DNA from: Nyssa sinensis
Lineage: Eukaryota; Streptophyta; Magnoliopsida; Cornales; Nyssaceae
DNA: 64,000 bases
NCBI GenBank assembly: GCA_008638375.1
Contig: CM018035.1
Span: 20,525,320-20,589,319, forward strand
Reading direction: 5' to 3'
Shown here: piece by piece, positions 1 through 11,879 of the stretch
Layout: each line of letters begins with the position of its first letter
Numbering within the stretch: the first letter of the stretch is position 1
Translations under genes and position numbers: made by a program
Notes under the pieces: generated by a model
Told to the model about the DNA's origin: nothing
Seen by the model: the letters and a program-made list of their open reading frames with translations, nothing else
Databases searched by the model: none

Positions 1-1998
1 TCTATTTTAGGGCTTTGAGTGCCCAAATAGGCGAGAAACGGTCAAACCACCACCAAACCACTTCACACACCTCAAAACTAACAAAGGAAGGTGAAGAAAC
101 TTATGGAACACAATTCAAAAACCTAGTTTTCAACTTATGCAAAAAAAAAAAAAAAGACTTAAGTGTCCAAAACGAGCCATTTTTGAAACTTTGAGAGCCC
201 TAAATGCCCAACAATTGTCAAAACATGACCGAACTATTTCACACACCTCAAAACTAATAAAATACACATGCAAAAACTTACAAAACATAATCTGGTTACC
301 CAGTTTGCAACTTATGCACAAAAAAAAGGCACTCAACTATAAAAAATGGCCCATTTTGGGACTTTGAGCGCCCAACATTCCCGAAAATGGTCAAACCACT
401 ACCAAAACACTTCACACACCTCAAAAGATTTTTTTTTACAAACTTACAAAAACAATTCGGATAGCTGGGTTGCAACATATGCAATAAAAAAGGCTTTAGC
501 GTTGAAAACAGCCCATTTTAGGGCTTTGAGCACCCAAATGGGCCAAAAATGGTCGAACCATCACCAAAACACTTCACACGACTCAAAACTAATAAAATTC
601 ACATGCCAAAATTTATGGAATACAATTCGGATATCAAGTCTGCAACTTATGCAAAAAAGAAAAGGACGAAAATGTCAAAAATAGCCCATTTTTGGGGCTT
701 TGAGCACTCAAATGGGCCGAAAATGGTCAAACCACTTCACACACCTCAAAACTAATAAAATACACATGAAAACATTTATGGAACACAATTCGAATATCAG
801 GTTTGCAATGTATGCAAAACAAATGGACTTAAGTGTCAAAAATGACCCATTTTGGGGCTTTGAGTGCAAAAAAGAGCCATTTTTGAAACTTTGAGAGCCC
901 TAAATGCCCAACAATTGTCAAAACATGACCGAACTGTTTCACACACCTCAAAACTAATAAAATACACATGCAAAAACTTACAAAACATAATCTGGTTATC
1001 CAGTTTGCAACTTATGCACAAAAAAAAGGCACTCAACTATCAAAAATGGCCCATTTTGGGACTTTGAGCGCCCAACATTCCCAAAAATGGTCAAACCACT
1101 ACCAAAACACTTCACACACCTCAAAAAATTTTTTTTTTACAAACTTACAAAAACAATTCGGATAGCCGGGTTGCAACATATGCAATAAAAAAGGCTTTAG
1201 CGTTGAAAACAGCCCGTTAAACCACCACCAAAAAACTTCACACACTTCAAAACTTATACAATGTGCATGTAAAAACTTACAAAACACAATTCGGATACCC
1301 GAATTTCATGTTATGTATAAAAAAGGACTTAAGTATCAAAAAGGCCCATTTTGGAGCTTTGAGCCCCCAAAATGCCCAGAAACGGTCAAAACACTACCAA
1401 ATGCTTTACACACCTCACAACTAATAAAATAAACATGAAAAACTTATGAAACATAATTTGAATACCTGGTTTTCAACTTGTGCAAAAAAAAAGGACTTAA
1501 GTGTCAAAAACGGCCCATTTTGGGGTTTTGAGTGCCCAAAGTGCCCAAAAATGGTCAAACCATCACGAAATAACTTCACACACCTAAAAAAAATAAAATA
1601 CATGTGCACAAACTTACAAAACACAATTCAAATTCTCAGTTTGCAACTTATGCCAAAAAAAAAGGACGTAAAAGTCGTAAATGACCCATTTTGGGGCTTT
1701 GAGCACCCAAATAGGCCAGAAATGGTCAAACCACCAACAAACTACTTTACACACCACAAGAATAATAAAATTCACGTGTAAAACTTATAGAACACAATGT
1801 AGATACCCAGATTGCAACTTATGAAAAAAAAATAGGGTTAATGTATCGAAAACAACCCATTTTGGGGCTTTGAGCGCCTAAATGGGCCAGAAACAGTCAA
1901 ACCACCACCAAACCAATTCACACATCTCACAACTAATAAAATTTACGTGTACAAAAAATACAAAATACAATTTTGTCACCCGATTTACAACTTATCCA
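1..1998. repeat. Satellite array, ~170-bp monomer with ~700-bp higher-order repeat
   Basis: A tandem array enters from the left edge. The recurring core CCCATTTTGGGGCTTTGAG begins near 350, 512, 685, 846, 1050, 1345, 1514, 1685 and 1856, giving spacings of 161-175 and, in the last four copies, 169-171 bases. Each monomer also holds a conserved block reading CACTTCACACACCTCAAAAC followed by ACAATTCGGATA and TTGCAACTTATGC. The stretch 174-514 recurs almost unchanged at 874-1215 (offset 700-701), which is a higher-order unit of about four monomers. At 846-880 two cores lie only about 28 bases apart, a junction of truncated monomers. The last monomer decays near 1998. Small ORFs in it are chance products of the array. 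Confidence 0.9.
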
Positions 1999-2369
1999 AC
2001 AATTAGTCTTTTGTCAATTAAATTTAAGTAGTAAAATATGTAATTTCATATTTTTTCATAATAATTTTTTATTCACTGCTAATAATTGTTTAATCTTTAT
2101 TTTAGATTGCTGGATTCATGTGTCGCCATGGAAGTGCATCTGGTTGGGGGTGGTAGCTTTTTTTTTTTTTTTTTTTGAGACAATCTATATTTGATACAAT
2201 TGTACTTGTATAATATTGAAATTAAATTTTATTTTATTTATGAGATAATTTATTTAATTTATGGCACCATTTTTATAAAATTAATTAATTTGTTCTAAAA
2301 TTTTAATAGAATTAAAATTTCTAACAGTGAATTCCAGTATACAATTCTTATTTTGATAATCGGTTAATG
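1999..2369. other. AT-rich spacer, no gene seen
   Basis: Unique AT-rich sequence between the satellite and the hAT element. It contains an 18-base T run near 2158-2175. I see no coding potential, repeat family or regulatory element in it. Confidence 0.6.
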
Positions 2370-2377
2370 ATAATGAT

Positions 2378-3314
2378 TAGGCTTGGCAAAACGGGCGGGT
2401 TGGGCGGGTTGTAAACGGGTTGAACCCATACTTGACCCGAATTGATCGGGTCGAATACGGGTCGGGTTATAAATGGGTCGGGTTGGGTTGGGTCAACTTG
2501 AATTTGACCCGCTACCCAATTTTTTTTTAGAAATAAAACACTACCTAAGATTGTTACATCTCAATCAAGTAATATGACTAACAAAACACTACCTAAGATT
2601 TTTGATGAAATAAAACATTATCCATAATGGGATGTTCTTTTATATCAAGCCAAGTACAACTTATATGCTAAAACTATAAGTGCAGTGACATATTTATATC
2701 AAATCTAGTACATAAAAAATTAGGTTAATTCCTACCTATTTGGAAGTGCTGATTATATATCTATCAGAACAATTGAAGAATTTCATTAGTAAATAATTGA
2801 TTACATTGGAGTTGGAAAAAGTAATTTTTAACAATATAGGAAACAAATGTAGATATATATATATATATATATATGTTTATTGCTATAGATGTATTATTGT
2901 GATAGTCATATAAAGAATTGGTCTCTCATGATGGCTTTGGAATTGTTTATATGCTTTCCTAACATTCTAAAAGTCATCAATTAGAAGAAATGCTGTTGTC
3001 GTCTAAATAGCCATTTAACACAAATGATGGGACTAAAAAGCTAGAAAAAAACATGGAACTCAATATTTTAACTAGAGAAGGGGACAAAGTGATTGCAATC
3101 AATATGGATGCCTACTGCTACTAACATTAAAGAGAGTGCAAGAAGTTGAAGTTCATGTACTTTGCTTTAGATTACCCTTTAGACTATGGATCAAGCAACT
3201 TGTGATAGAGAAACTAGGCTAATGAATTAATTGACATAATATTCAATACAATGCAGTTAAGATCATCCAACAATGCTACAAAGTTCTCCAGATAAGTGTT
3301 GGTTCAAGCAACTT

Positions 3315-3360
<46 letters not shown>

Positions 3361-3765
3361 CATATATATAAAACTGGGGATAATAATACTGATTTTTTTT
3401 TTTGTGATATTTAATAATTAAAAGGATTTTCTCAACAATTTTTTATATATATGGGGATGTTGAATTACATTCTCTAAATATTAATTTTGTTTTATAATCT
3501 ATTGTATATGTTTTAGTATTTTATTCTTTTTCAAATAGAGATATAAATATAAATATATATATATATATATTCTTATACTATTTTATTATTTTTCATTCTC
3601 AACCCGTCAAACACCCATATTCAACCCGTATTGACCGGCTAAATTGACGAGTTCTTTATTACCCAACCCGTTTATGACCCGCTAACTAAATGGGCGGGTT
3701 TAGGCGGGTTGAAAGTGAGCGGGTTAGGGCGGGTTGATGAATTTGGATAACATTTGCCACCTCTA
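2378..3765. mobile_element. Non-autonomous hAT-type DNA transposon, 1388 bp, with 8-bp TSD
   Basis: The ends are imperfect terminal inverted repeats: TAGGCTTGGCAAA on the left and, read inward from the right, TAGAGGTGGCAAA. Both subterminal regions are filled with CGGGTTGGGCGGGTT-type motifs in opposite orientation, a layout common in plant hAT elements whose ends read TAGGGGTGGCAAA. An exact 8-bp target duplication, ATAATGAT, flanks the element at 2370-2377 and 3766-3773. The interior is AT-rich, holds several AT microsatellites and shows no transposase ORF, so it must have moved with a transposase supplied in trans. Confidence 0.88.
3318..3354. repeat. (TA)n microsatellite inside the hAT element
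   Basis: About 18 TA units; shorter AT runs lie near 2852-2872 and 3552-3571 in the same element. Confidence 0.9.
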
Positions 3766-3773
3766 ATAATGAT

Positions 3774-3931
3774 AATGATAAAGATAAATATTCTAGTGTA
3801 GAAGACCGTAAAAGACTAAATATATGATTCTAATAATAATAAAAGTTTGTTTGTCGGTCTAGGGTATTTTTGTCATTATAATAAAAATATAAAACAAAAA
3901 AATATTCATAATTTTATATATAATAATAATA

Positions 3932-3971
<40 letters not shown>

Positions 3972-4362
3972 GTTGTTGTACCCACTTGATGATGGTGCCT
4001 CCATTTGGAGAAATTATTCTATAACCGTCAAACTCATGCGACATTCATTAAGCGAATCTTTCTTAATGAGCCTAAGGAGATAGGAGCAAGGCTATAATCC
4101 CATTTTACGTATAGGGATTCTACCATTCACAATGCGTTCCAAAAATCTCATAAATAGTCTCATAGAATAATTATGCCTCCATTTCACATCTATAAGGTTC
4201 ATTTTTAGAGTTACTCTCATGCTGTTTTGGACACTAACAATTTGTTTTCGGTTTTTCAGAAAGTCTCCTGATTTGTCAGCTTGAAATAATTATTGTGATT
4301 GCCAAAAACTACCTCTATTTTTTATAAATTTATTTTCTTAGTTGTTCATGTTAATTCACATA

Positions 4363-4397
<35 letters not shown>

Positions 4398-5177
4398 GAT
4401 TGTTTAATAAAAAAATTAATTAATTTTAATTGGCTTACTAATTGTTGGTGATGATCTAATCATTATAGAATCTCTCATGTAATTTGATTATTTGAATTGT
4501 TAATAATCATTATTTTAATAGGCCGAACAACAATATCTACTAAGATAAATTGCCTCAAATTAAGTCTGGTACGTATATTTGTAATATTTTTCAAAAATTT
4601 AAAAAATAATTAATATTTAATTTTGGAAGAAAAATGAAGGTCAGAGTTTAGTTTAGCTTTGTGTGAAAATGAATTCCACTTTTGTATGATTGGATAAACT
4701 CCGAATACTAGCTAAGGCAAGCTCGAATTAATGTTTTGAAAAATAAACCTTTTACAATTAAAATAAAGTTCAATATATAAAGAAAAAATAAAGCTACCCT
4801 TCTTCCATGTTTTCTTCTCTCTCACACACAGATATACACACACAAACCCCATCAAATTACAGTAAAGCAAATTATGGAGGAGAAAATGTTATCATAAGAG
4901 ACAATAATGCAACGCACAAAATGTTATTGCCACTTTTTTTTAATGTTGAATTTTTGTAATTAATTAAACAATAATTAATATCTTTACTTTCACATAATTA
5001 TATAAAAAGTAATTTCGAAAGAAAATAGAAGGTTTTGAATAATTGTTTGCATGTGACTTGGTCGAAAAATCAAATTCCAATGCCACCACCCGCACGGAGA
5101 AGGGGAGTGAGGGGTTTCTTGTTTCAAAGCCCCTCCAAAGTGAGAACTTATTTGGTAATATCATAATTTTACGTTAA
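3774..5177. other. AT-rich intergenic sequence with AT microsatellites
   Basis: No supported gene. Alternating AT runs lie at about 3939-3968 and 4362-4394. The longest open frames here are short and read through low-complexity sequence. A stretch at 5085-5150 is more GC-rich but shows no recognisable protein. Confidence 0.6.
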
Positions 5178-5305
5178 TATTTAATGTAACATGGTGTTGT
5201 CTCACAAATTTTGTTAAATTTTTAAAATTATATAATAAATAATTTTTTTTATAAATTTAAAAGAATTTAAAAAATTTACGAGACATTGTTATGTCACATT
5301 TAATA
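5178..5305. mobile_element. Short foldback (MITE-like) element
   Basis: The left arm TATTTAATGTAACATGGTG... and the right arm read in reverse, TATTAAATGTGACATAACA..., match over about 36 bases with roughly 75% identity, including TGTCTC in both. The middle is AT-rich. I could not assign a convincing target duplication, so the superfamily is open. Confidence 0.5.
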
Positions 5306-5620
5306 GTGACATAAAATAACAGTCGAACTAGATATTCACTCCTCTTATTTTAATTTCAAGATAGAATTATGCATTTATTTACCCCATAAAGTATAATTTC
5401 TCTCTCTCTCTCTCTCTTCTCATTTTAGTGTGTCAACTACAGACCACCCTTCACTTATTAACATCACATTAAGATGAACTTCAAATGTTTTAGACAGTAC
5501 AAAACATGATTAATGGATTTATACGCGTTAATATCTCAAAAGTGAACAATCACTCAGCAAGCAAGAGAACAAATTCTCTAAATTTGAAAATATGAATGTT
5601 CTTAATAAAATCTAAATGAT
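5306..5620. other. AT-rich spacer with (TC)n tract
   Basis: Contains a (TC)9 run near 5400-5418. No gene or repeat family recognised. Confidence 0.6.
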
Positions 5621-5628
5621 TAAAATAT

Positions 5629-5979
5629 AGAAAAAAAATACTAAAAAGTTCTTAAAATAATTTTTTACAATTCAAAAAATCCATGATATATTTTTTCTAT
5701 CAAAAAGATCCAAAAAAGAAACTTTTAATATAAAATGTTATAATTTTTTGGGATTGAAAAACTTATTTTATATATTTTTTTGGTATTGTTTTTTTAAAAT
5801 GTATCTTGAAGATCATTTTAGTATAATCAGTAATATTTTTTAATGGTATTAAGATAGAAGTTAACAATTGAACTTTTTTGGATTAAAAGTTCTTTTTTTG
5901 GGCTTTTTAGATAGAAAAAGTATATTATGAATTTTTTGGATTGAAAACTTTATTTTAGGGACTTTTTGGTATTTTTTCC
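5629..5979. mobile_element. Long-arm foldback DNA transposon with exact 8-bp TSD
   Basis: The two arms, each about 95 bases (about 5629-5727 and 5884-5979), are inverted copies of one another. For example the left CTATCAAAAAGATCCAAAAA pairs with a right arm whose reverse reads CTATCTAAAAAGCCCAAAAA. The 8-bp sequence TAAAATAT flanks the element on both sides (5621-5628 and 5980-5987). No ORF is present. The 8-bp duplication suits hAT, while the arm length recalls Mutator-like elements; the superfamily is left open. Confidence 0.8.
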
Positions 5980-5987
5980 TAAAATAT

Positions 5988-7719
5988 ATTACATGATATT
6001 TATAAAGATAAGAAATTAATATTTTGACTAAGAAACCACAACTCCTAATGAGACTAGATAAACTCGGATAAAATCAAAATTGAGATTTTTTTTTTTCAAT
6101 TGAGCCCAAAATTGAAAACTGGATAAGAAAAGAAAACAATAAAAGCAAGAAATACAATGAAAATCTACTTTTCAAAAATTGTAAAAACTTCCAGTATAAT
6201 GACTAAATGTGTATATTTGGCCATGGGTCACTGCCAAAGGCTATAATTTTTTGGTCATCTTAAATCAATATGGTAGTTTCGAGTATAGAAAATTCGAGGT
6301 GATTAGTTTCAAAACGCATTTTGGAAACGTTTTCAACCAATTTCATAAGGCAATTTGGATTCAATTTGTACATTTTACTCTTCCAGTCTCGCATGAATTC
6401 TTCTACCACTAATTCTACATCAATTTTCAAATAGTAATACTTTTTTTTTATGGATCGGTCAGAGGTATTCTGGGCCAGCTTACGCACACCAAACTAAGTT
6501 CTCCTTCCTGTGACAGACAAGCTTATCCTTTAAGCTCTAATTATCAACAAGTAGTGTAGAAGGGATAGATTTTATCGTCAACATCTTTAACGCTCAGCCA
6601 TACCCCCGAGTAGTAGTTTTCAAATAGTAATACTGATAACTTATGTTAAAAACAGACTCAAAATTTCATCTAACTTCCAATAATAATTGAATACAAGTAT
6701 AATAAATATTTACTTTATATATATTTCAATACTAATACAATTTAAAAATAAATTATTAAATAATTTCAAATAAATCAAAAACCATAACATATGATAATAA
6801 TTTTCAAATAAACAATAAATCTTGAGATCAAGCCTTCCAAATGAATAAATAACCATTGTATAGCCGTTTTCAATTTTTGAAACAAATTTGAGTTTGATAA
6901 ATAATTTTTGATAATTTCACAAGTCATTCTAGAATGAAATAAGGAATTGTAATATGATAATATCAAATCTCATTAACAGCTTTGGATATAATAATTATAT
7001 ACATATAGAAAAACCACTTTAGTAGGATAAGTAATACTCATTTGATCCAATTGTTTGTTATCCTTCTTCTTTACTGGAACCTACATGCAGATATCGATTA
7101 TATTAAACTCACATCTTATTGTATTGAGATCTTAATTAATCACCTCTCATTCCTATGGCCTAATTTGAGTGATTCTAAGTCCTTGTGAATTTCCTTGCAC
7201 TCTTACTCGAACAATTGATGTAATGATCTTAACCTAAACTACATTTAGTTGAGGTCTTTTCTTCTGCCAAATTTGGGTTCAGAACATTTAAAAAAAACTT
7301 GGTCATTGTTGTAATTTATTTAGTCCATAGGAACTTGTTAGGACTATTCGTCACAAGTATTTGGCTAATTTGTAAGACAAAAATGTCATTGAGTTGTAAT
7401 GTTGACCAAGTTATTGAGTGTAGAGTCCTTAACTCTTGTGATCATTAAAGAACGTATTTGGTTCTAGTTAAAAGTTGTCTTATTTCTGCATGACTCTCAT
7501 ATACTTAAATGGCGAAACATTGGTAAGCTCTTGCTAAGTTTGGATTGGATCTATCTCACACACACACACTATCATGCATTAAGTTTAATTTACTATTTTA
7601 ATATGTGAAAGTGTATAGTGTAATGGTTCTATGAATAATAATAGCTCACTTAACTATGCCTACTACTGAAAGATTGTTTAAGTGGGTTATTATATGTCAT
7701 TGATCTAAAACTGAGAATT
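5988..7719. other. AT-rich intergenic sequence, no gene seen
   Basis: No frame here has the composition or motifs of a protein. A (CA)n run lies near 7558-7569. I see nothing else that can be supported. Confidence 0.6.
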
Positions 7720-8690
7720 TTTAGGTTTTTCACAATATTTGTTTTCGTTTGCATGAATCATGAGTTCGTTTGCACGAATCATAAATTCATTCGCACGAAT
7801 ATTCCAGGGAGTTCGTCACATATACTAACGAAATACTCATTTGATATTTCAATCGAACGAATTTTTTAGAAACTCATTCATGGGACATTCGTTCGAACGA
7901 ATGATCCAACGAATTTTGCAATTCACATTCGTTCGATAGTTCATTCGAACGAATTGAGGTTCGTATGAACGAACACCCAATTCATGGGAACAAATGTTAC
8001 GCATAACAATTTTGTAGTTCAATTTAAACAGTGTAATTTCCTTTACAAAACCTATCATATATAAGGATTTGATCCCTAGTTCGTGGGGGACTTTTGGCTG
8101 CTATCAAAAAGAGTTTCTAGACTATCCAAAAGTATTTTTTTTCATATGCATATTGCACACATAGATCAAATCCTTGAAGAAAGAACCTGAATTCCATCTT
8201 CTACATTGTGCATTGAGTACAAGCTTGTTGATTTCATATTTGTGCAATTGGCAGAGTTCGAAGGTTGCGTGGAGTTTGCAATTGTGCTTGGATTGTCATT
8301 TGTGGTATTCGAAGCGACAGATACACTTGAAGGGTACTTGAGGATTTGAGTTTGAGAAGATTTAGATTATCAACAAGGCTTGAGGGACTAAGACTGAGTT
8401 GTAAAGAGTCCGTAATCATCGAACCTCTTTTAGTGGATTCATATCTGGGTTCGCATCCCGGGGTTTCCAAAGCAAATACAGTTGATCTGTGGTGGTTTTC
8501 TCGTCAACAAATTCGGTGCACTATCTCTATCTTTTTGCTATTGCTTTGTTTATTATTCCTGTAGTTTATTATTGCATGTCAATGAATTTGTTTACACCCA
8601 TAGTAAGTGAATTTAAAGATAATTAAACAAATAAATTTTAATTGCTAGTCAGACCTATTCACCCCCCTCTAGATCTAATTTTTGACATCT
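7720..8690 (+). mobile_element. Probable Ty1/copia LTR remnant
   Basis: The right part, 8600-8690, reads like the 3' end of plant copia LTRs, with the hallmark CTATTCACCCCCCTCTAGAT at 8657-8676. Upstream is about 600 bases of non-coding but gene-like sequence (8160-8560). I could not find a matching TG start with a target duplication, a primer site or a second LTR. It may be a degenerate solo LTR; the left border is approximate. Confidence 0.4.
7740..7985. repeat. Cluster of palindromic TTCGTTCGAACGAAT motifs
   Basis: The word TTCGTTCGAACGAAT and partial forms (GTTCGTTTGCACGAAT, ATTCGAACGAATT, GTATGAACGAAC) recur at least eight times in both orientations within 250 bases. The cluster lies at the left part of the probable LTR remnant and may be its upstream regulatory block. 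Confidence 0.6.
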
Positions 8691-9977
8691 AGACATAGAT
8701 TGGACTCCTCAGGACTTAGTTGCAATTAGTTAGAATATATTAGATAATTTATGAGACCCGGTTTATTCAAACAGACTTTAAATTTGAAATCTTGAGATAG
8801 TCTTTCCTAGAATATTTTTAGTCATTTTCATGATTTCTCAAACTTATGGGTCATTATGTAATTAATTAAAATAAACAAATAATTTATGAAACTTAATTTT
8901 CTCAATTCGACCTCGAATTTGGACTCTGGGGCCTAAACTCTAAGATATGAATTTTTAGAATCTAATTTCAGATTTTATAATTGATTTTACAATTAGCATT
9001 GATTAATAACTAATTACCAAAAATTAATTAGTTCATAATTATTATCAACTTAGTTAATTAAACTTTCATTAAACATAATTTAAAATTCAGGAAATAGGAA
9101 TAGGAAGTTCCTATTCTAGAATTTTTTTAACAGGATATCCTCCATTCTAGTTTTAATCTTTAATTTCAATTCTTTACCACATGTCCAAATAGCCGTTTCA
9201 CATTCTAATTCAATTATTTTTAATTGACCTATTTTTGTTAAAAACCCAGCCTTATATGATAGGTCTTGGCCTACTTTTTAAAATTGACCCATTTGTTTTA
9301 AAAATCAAGTCCATCACATTTATTTCAATAAACTGACCCAATGTATTAATTAAGCCTAATCCATCATTCTCTAACACACTAGGTCATTGCATTTAATTAA
9401 ACCTAGCCCATTTTTCAAATTTAGCTTAAAAAACTTAACCAAGCCTAGCCCTTTTTTTTAGGAGTAGTTCGGTCAAAGGTCCCTGAGAGAGATAAAAATT
9501 ATCACCAGGTCCACTCCCAAATATATTAATCCATAAAATCGTTTAACTATTCAATGTCAAAAATATCCATCCCGTGAAATCTGAAACAACCCTAAAAAGT
9601 TTTTGCAAAACTTTAAAGTTCAATAACTTATAAAATATAGATCCGTTTTTAATAAAATTTAATTATTTTTAATCTAAAAATCAAGATCTATCAAGTAAAA
9701 TCCATATTTAATATGAAATTTTGAAGGAAAGAAAAAACTCGATACAAAACTGTAAAATTTCATGCCAGCGAAACTATAAAATCTTACAGTTTCATTAAAA
9801 TTGAAAAAAATTTCTATTGTTATAAGTTTTATTGAGCTTTTGAGCCACATAGTAGATGGTCATAAAAGACTTTGCAGGAGTGAAAATTTGTCAAAAAAAG
9901 TTAGTAATAGAAGCATGATGATTAAAAATTGACTATTTTTAAAACTGTAAAATTTTACAAAGAAACCAAAACTTTAG
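8691..9977. other. AT-rich intergenic sequence
   Basis: No gene recognised. The stretch around 9610-9715 resembles 22625-22725 (both contain AAAATCAAGATYTATCAARYAA after an AT-rich lead), so it is probably a piece of a dispersed repeat. Confidence 0.55.
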
Positions 9978-11338
9978 AGTTAACGCACTAGCAAACACGG
10001 CCTCCCACCTAAGGCTAGAAAGGGATTCCACAGTAAAAATATCTTACCAATCAAGTCCCAACAACAAATATCACAGGCATTTCAGGTTTTAAAATAGCCT
10101 CATAAATGGATGACTCTCATTATCGAATTCTTGTCAGAATAATTGCTTCCTAAAGATAAAAATTAGGCCAGAAGGGTCCGAATTAAGGTAGCTTGGTATT
10201 TAATTCTCAAAAATAAACTCTACCAAAGGTCTTACACGCAACCCCTCATGTTGTGCTTAGCTCTAGAAAAGCTCAATATGTTCTAGTTGAAATACATGAG
10301 GAGATATGTGGTAACCATAATGGTAGAAGAACCATTGCCCACCAAGCTCTGACCCAAGGCTGCTATTGGCCTAGTATGTTGAGGCAAGCTAAAGATTATG
10401 TTCAGAAGTGTGACAAATGCCAACATTTTGCCTCCTACCAACACCAACCTCAACACGAGCTTATCCTTATGCTTCTTTGACCCTTCGCCCAATAGGGAAT
10501 GGATATCGTGGGACCACTATCAAAAGCCCCTCAGAATAGGAGATTTCTACTAGTTGCTATAGACTACTTCTCAAAGTGGGTAGAAGCTGAACCCTTGACC
10601 AATATCACAGAGGTAAAGGTGAAGAACTTCACTTGAAAGAACATAGTATACAGATTTGGCATCTCCAAAGTGATTATTTCTGATAATGGGATACAATTCA
10701 CAAGAATTGTATTTGGGAAATTCTATAAAGATCTTCACATTAGTCATCACTTCTCCTCTCTATGACACCCTTAGGCTAATAGGTAAGCTAAAGTCACTAA
10801 CTGTACTATCTTAAAAGCCATAAAGAGAAAGTTAGAAGAGACTAAGGCGAAATAGGTTGAAGAGCTTCTTGGAGTCCTCTAGGCCTACCAAATTACTAAA
10901 AGAACTCCAACCGCTAAAACATTGTTCTCACTCGGTTATGGAACTGAGGCGATCATTCTTGTTGAGATCGAAATGCCAACTCTCAAGACAAAGCTCTTTG
11001 ATCAAGAAGTGAATAGTCAAAAGCTCATTGAAAATCTTGATCTTCTAGAAGAGAAACGTGAACAAGCACAACTCAAGACTAAAGCCTACCGATAAAGGAT
11101 GGCCAAGTACTTCAACAAAGGGCTAAAACCTGTCAATTTCCAACTTGGAGATCTCATCTTGAGAAAAGTGCTCCCGAACACTAAGGATCCTATTATGGGA
11201 AAAGTTTTCCCAAATTGGGAGGGACCCTACAAAGTAACCAAGATTGTAAGACCTATCACTTATTGGTTGGAAGACTTGGCTGGGAAGCCTGTACCCAGAC
11301 CTTGTAACATTTTGCATTTACACAAGTATTATCAATAA
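9978..11338 (+). pseudogene. Tat-1 pol remnant: integrase
   Basis: The HHCC zinc-binding part of integrase is seen at 10253-10480, with H-x-H in IHEEICGNH, a second pair in TIAHQALTQGCYWPSM and the cysteine pair KCDKCQ. The catalytic core follows from 10500 (the MDIVGP motif at 10499 and SDNG near 10680), then the C-terminal part with NWEGPYKVTKIVRP at 11215-11255. The frame is broken by stops such as TGA in place of the Trp codon near 10635 and TAG near 10855, and by small shifts. Integrase inserts reverse-transcribed element DNA into the host chromosome; this copy cannot be functional. Confidence 0.85.
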
Positions 11339-11377
11339 AACTTCACAAAATTTATTTACTTCAGTGCTTGCCCATTT

Positions 11378-11675
11378 GCCACCAGACCCTTAAAAACCTT
11401 ATGTTTTATAAGTGCTATAGGTTTGTATATCTACCATTATGGCATTGCCACCAGACTTTTGAAAAACCTTGTATTCCATTACAAATGTTATAGGTCTGTA
11501 TACTATTATGGCAGTGCCACTAGACCCCTAAAAATCTTGTATTTCGTTACAAGTGTTACAGGTTTGTATGCTATTTATTATTGTGACTTTGCCACCAGAC
11601 CTCTAAAAACCTTGTATTTCGTTACAAGTGTTACAGGTTTGAATTATTTACTGTCATGGCATTGCCACACGTTTA
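11378..11675 (+). repeat. Tat-1 tandem repeat block after pol (~70-75-bp unit)
   Basis: The phrase GCCACCAGACC recurs at 11378, 11447, 11516, 11591 and 11664, with spacings of 69, 69, 75 and 73 bases. Each unit also holds AAAAACCTTGTATT and ACAGGTTTGTAT. The block lies directly downstream of pol, the same place as the arrays in Tat-2 and Tat-3. Confidence 0.85.
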
Positions 11676-11879
11676 TTCATTATGAATGCTACTGATTTGA
11701 ATATTATTAGTATTGCTTGGTTTGATTCGCACTTCTAATTGGTTAAAAAAGTTAGCGAAATCAACGTATTTGGACACAAGCTCTGAAACCAAGAAATAGA
11801 CAATTTTATAAATCATTAAGAAAGTATATGAGAAGGGGCAAAAAAAAAAAGGGAAAATACATGAAGTATCCTAACTGCT

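Noticed and set aside
137..1781. Overlapping ORFs in the satellite
   Set aside because: They reappear with the monomer period in both strands and contain poly-Lys/Phe runs from A tracts; no protein family matches.
8440..8470. GGGTTCGCATCCCGG as a tRNA B box
   Set aside because: No A box at the proper distance and no cloverleaf; it lies inside LTR-like sequence.
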